Source: Chimonanthus salicifolius
Taxonomy: Eukaryota > Streptophyta > Magnoliopsida > Laurales > Calycanthaceae
Assembly (NCBI GenBank): GCA_013350335.1
Contig: CM023536.1
Location: 10,560,207 to 10,624,206, forward strand
Direction of reading: 5' to 3'
Length of the DNA stretch: 64,000 nucleotides
This document shows positions 62,666 to 64,000 of the stretch, one piece after another. The notes under the pieces were generated by a model. It worked only from the letters and a program-made list of their open reading frames with translations, was not told the DNA's origin and did not search any database. Made by a program: the position numbers and the translations under genes. How positions within the stretch are numbered: position 1 is the first letter of the stretch; every line of letters starts with the position of its first letter.

Positions 62666-63231
62666 TTTAAAGGAGATTTTATTATTCAAAACTATAGGAA
62701 TTATATAGTTTTTTTAACTAATGCACTATACATTACTGTGGCATTTGTAGACCGTCCAGACGAAAGGAATTTATGAATGAATAATGGTCTGAATGATCCG
62801 ATGGTCCGAATGAAAGAAAAATGTTCTTAACTCACGTTCGGAAGGTGCAGAAGCGGAAGGGCAAAATTATAATTTCTAGTAAAAATTTGAAAACCCATGT
62901 GTGCTAAAGAAAAATCACGTGTCTAAATAATTACCCTTGTTCAAATTATATAGAAAAGAAGAAGAAGATAAGAGCAGTAGAGAGAACACATCTCTCACTC
63001 TCTCTTTGCACTTCAGCCCACTCAGTATACTTATCTTTTAAAGTGTTCTTATTCTATTTTAATTTTTGAATATGCTAATTTTACTGGGATGAATATGCTA
63101 ATTTCACTCGGATGGGTAAATTTTTCAATGCTCTGTATTATTGGCCTCTTGATCTTTTTAAGTTAAAAAAATTATTGTTCAGAATAATTTATTTTATAAT
63201 ATATAATTAAAATTTTAATTAAATATTACTT

Positions 63232-63239
63232 ATAATAAT
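63232..63239. repeat. Left target-site duplication of the MITE (ATAATAAT)
   Basis: Matches 63425-63432; a low-complexity sequence, so length (8 or 9 bp) is uncertain. Confidence 0.6.
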
Positions 63240-63424
63240 GGGAAATGATTTGTGCACCCCCATCTTTTACTCATTGTGCACTCCCCCTGTGTGAAATGAC
63301 AATTTTGTCCAAAAAAAGCAAGGAAGGAGAGAGAAAAGAGGAATTTTGAGTTTGGGCAAAATTGTCATTTCACATAGGGGGAGTGCATAATGGGTAAAAG
63401 ATGGGGGTGCACAAATCATTTCCC
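63240..63424. mobile_element. MITE, 185 bp, with long inverted ends
   Basis: GGGAAATGATTTGTGCACCC at the left is mirrored at the right. The arms extend about 70 bp (TGAAATGACAATTTTG against CAAAATTGTCATTTCA), leaving a purine-rich centre (GGAAGGAGAGAGAAAAGAGG). Small size, no coding and ATAATAAT on both sides are typical of a MITE. Duplication length and GGG ends would suit a Mutator-like or hAT family; I cannot decide. Confidence 0.8.
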
Positions 63425-63432
63425 ATAATAAT

Positions 63433-64000
63433 ATGTTAAATATCAAGAAGGCCCATTTAAATTTTTTGTCTTAGGCCTCAACTTATTTCTAGACGGCCCT
63501 GGCAATATATCGGTCGAATTTTTTACCTGTGGTTGAGCCAGTTGATTGCGCACAAGTTAGAAGCATTAAATTTTATTACTCATTTACGCTAGTGAGGTTC
63601 TAAAACCCAAGCGGCATGACCCAATTCAAAAGAGATCCTTTGCCTAATTGAAACAAGACTGGGGTTCCAATATTCAAAACCCAATTGAAGTGAAGATCCA
63701 ATCAAGCTAAAACTCCATATTGTTCATGAGTTGGCTTTCCTATCTATTGTTCGAGGGTCACCCAATGTGGGTTGGATAGGCCCCAAATTTGAACAGAACT
63801 AAATTGAATTGGGTCATTCACTCATGCCTTGCTTCTTCTATTTCTTTATATTTTATTTGAAAATGATGAGTGCTAAGAGTATCCTGTGTAAAAAAGTTGA
63901 AAACTGAGCAGTGCTTTTGAAAATTGAAACAGTGTGGCCCATTTCCTTGTGGTCTAATATAATTTAAGGAGACTATCAAATAAATCACTACGATGGTTTC
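63433..64000. other. Non-coding stretch at the right edge
   Basis: AT-rich intergenic sequence with no gene or repeat that I can support. Confidence 0.5.

Larger units (their letters stand above)
57628..62936. mobile_element. Second foldback Mutator-like element, split by a solo LTR
   Basis: The right end (about 62840-62936: GGAAGGGCAAAATTATAATT ... ATTACCC) matches the right end of the 3.2-kb foldback element (GGAAAGGGCAGAATGGTAAT ... GGGCACCC). The left part at 57628-57814 is an inverted, diverged match to the right part: GGTCTATAACGGCCACAAAA against the reverse complement of about 62725-62753, and AGGGCCGTCTTCACC against GGTGAAGAAGGCCCT at 61994. The inner arms around 62345 are long inverted repeats. 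Removing the 4.17-kb LTR leaves about 1.1 kb. No reliable 9-bp duplication was found, and the left edge coincides with the Copia insertion point, so the limits are tentative. Confidence 0.5.

Overview
This window looks like nuclear DNA of a flowering plant with a repeat-rich genome and very long introns. The evidence is two intact multi-exon housekeeping genes with plant-type protein sequences, GT-AG introns of up to about 4.6 kb, and many plant transposable element types (Mutator-like, hAT, Copia, Gypsy, LINE, SINE) with readable target-site duplications. I cannot name the species; a woody angiosperm is my guess.

Layout. 1-8.3 kb is intergenic: a LINE scrap, a fragment of a G-type lectin receptor kinase, a SINE, a 1,666-bp foldback Mutator-like element with a perfect 9-bp target duplication, and a three-copy 273-bp tandem repeat. 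8.3-16.8 kb is one large decayed Mutator-like element (MULE). Its ends are built from repeated palindromes. It holds a broken FAR1/MuDR-type transposase and a second reading frame with Ala/Thr/Pro/Ser-rich repeats, and a 2.8-kb solo LTR is nested inside with a perfect AAAGC duplication. 17.4-32.2 kb is the plus-strand gene for the coatomer delta subunit: 11 coding exons, 527 codons, with an intron directly after the ATG. Its introns carry two related SINEs and degenerate repeat arrays. 32.2-36.8 kb is intergenic with an LTR-element remnant and a 283-bp hAT-type MITE. 36.8-53.9 kb is the plus-strand gene for the MRT4 ribosome assembly factor (8 coding exons). Its leader has a CAG/CGG-rich upstream ORF, and the exon 7/exon 8 junction does not keep frame with a canonical donor. 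Its introns hold a minus-strand LINE interrupted by a short minus-strand LTR element, plus other repeats. 53.9-64 kb is again transposon territory: a short Copia-type element, a 4.17-kb solo LTR with repeated hairpins, and a second foldback element related to the one at 3.2 kb that appears to be the host of both insertions; a small MITE lies near the right edge.

The two genes share an orientation but no pathway: one works in Golgi COPI vesicle traffic, the other in nucleolar 60S assembly. I see no operon-like link and no evidence of a new multi-gene system. The most unusual material is the palindrome-based architecture of the transposons and the two oddities of the MRT4 gene.
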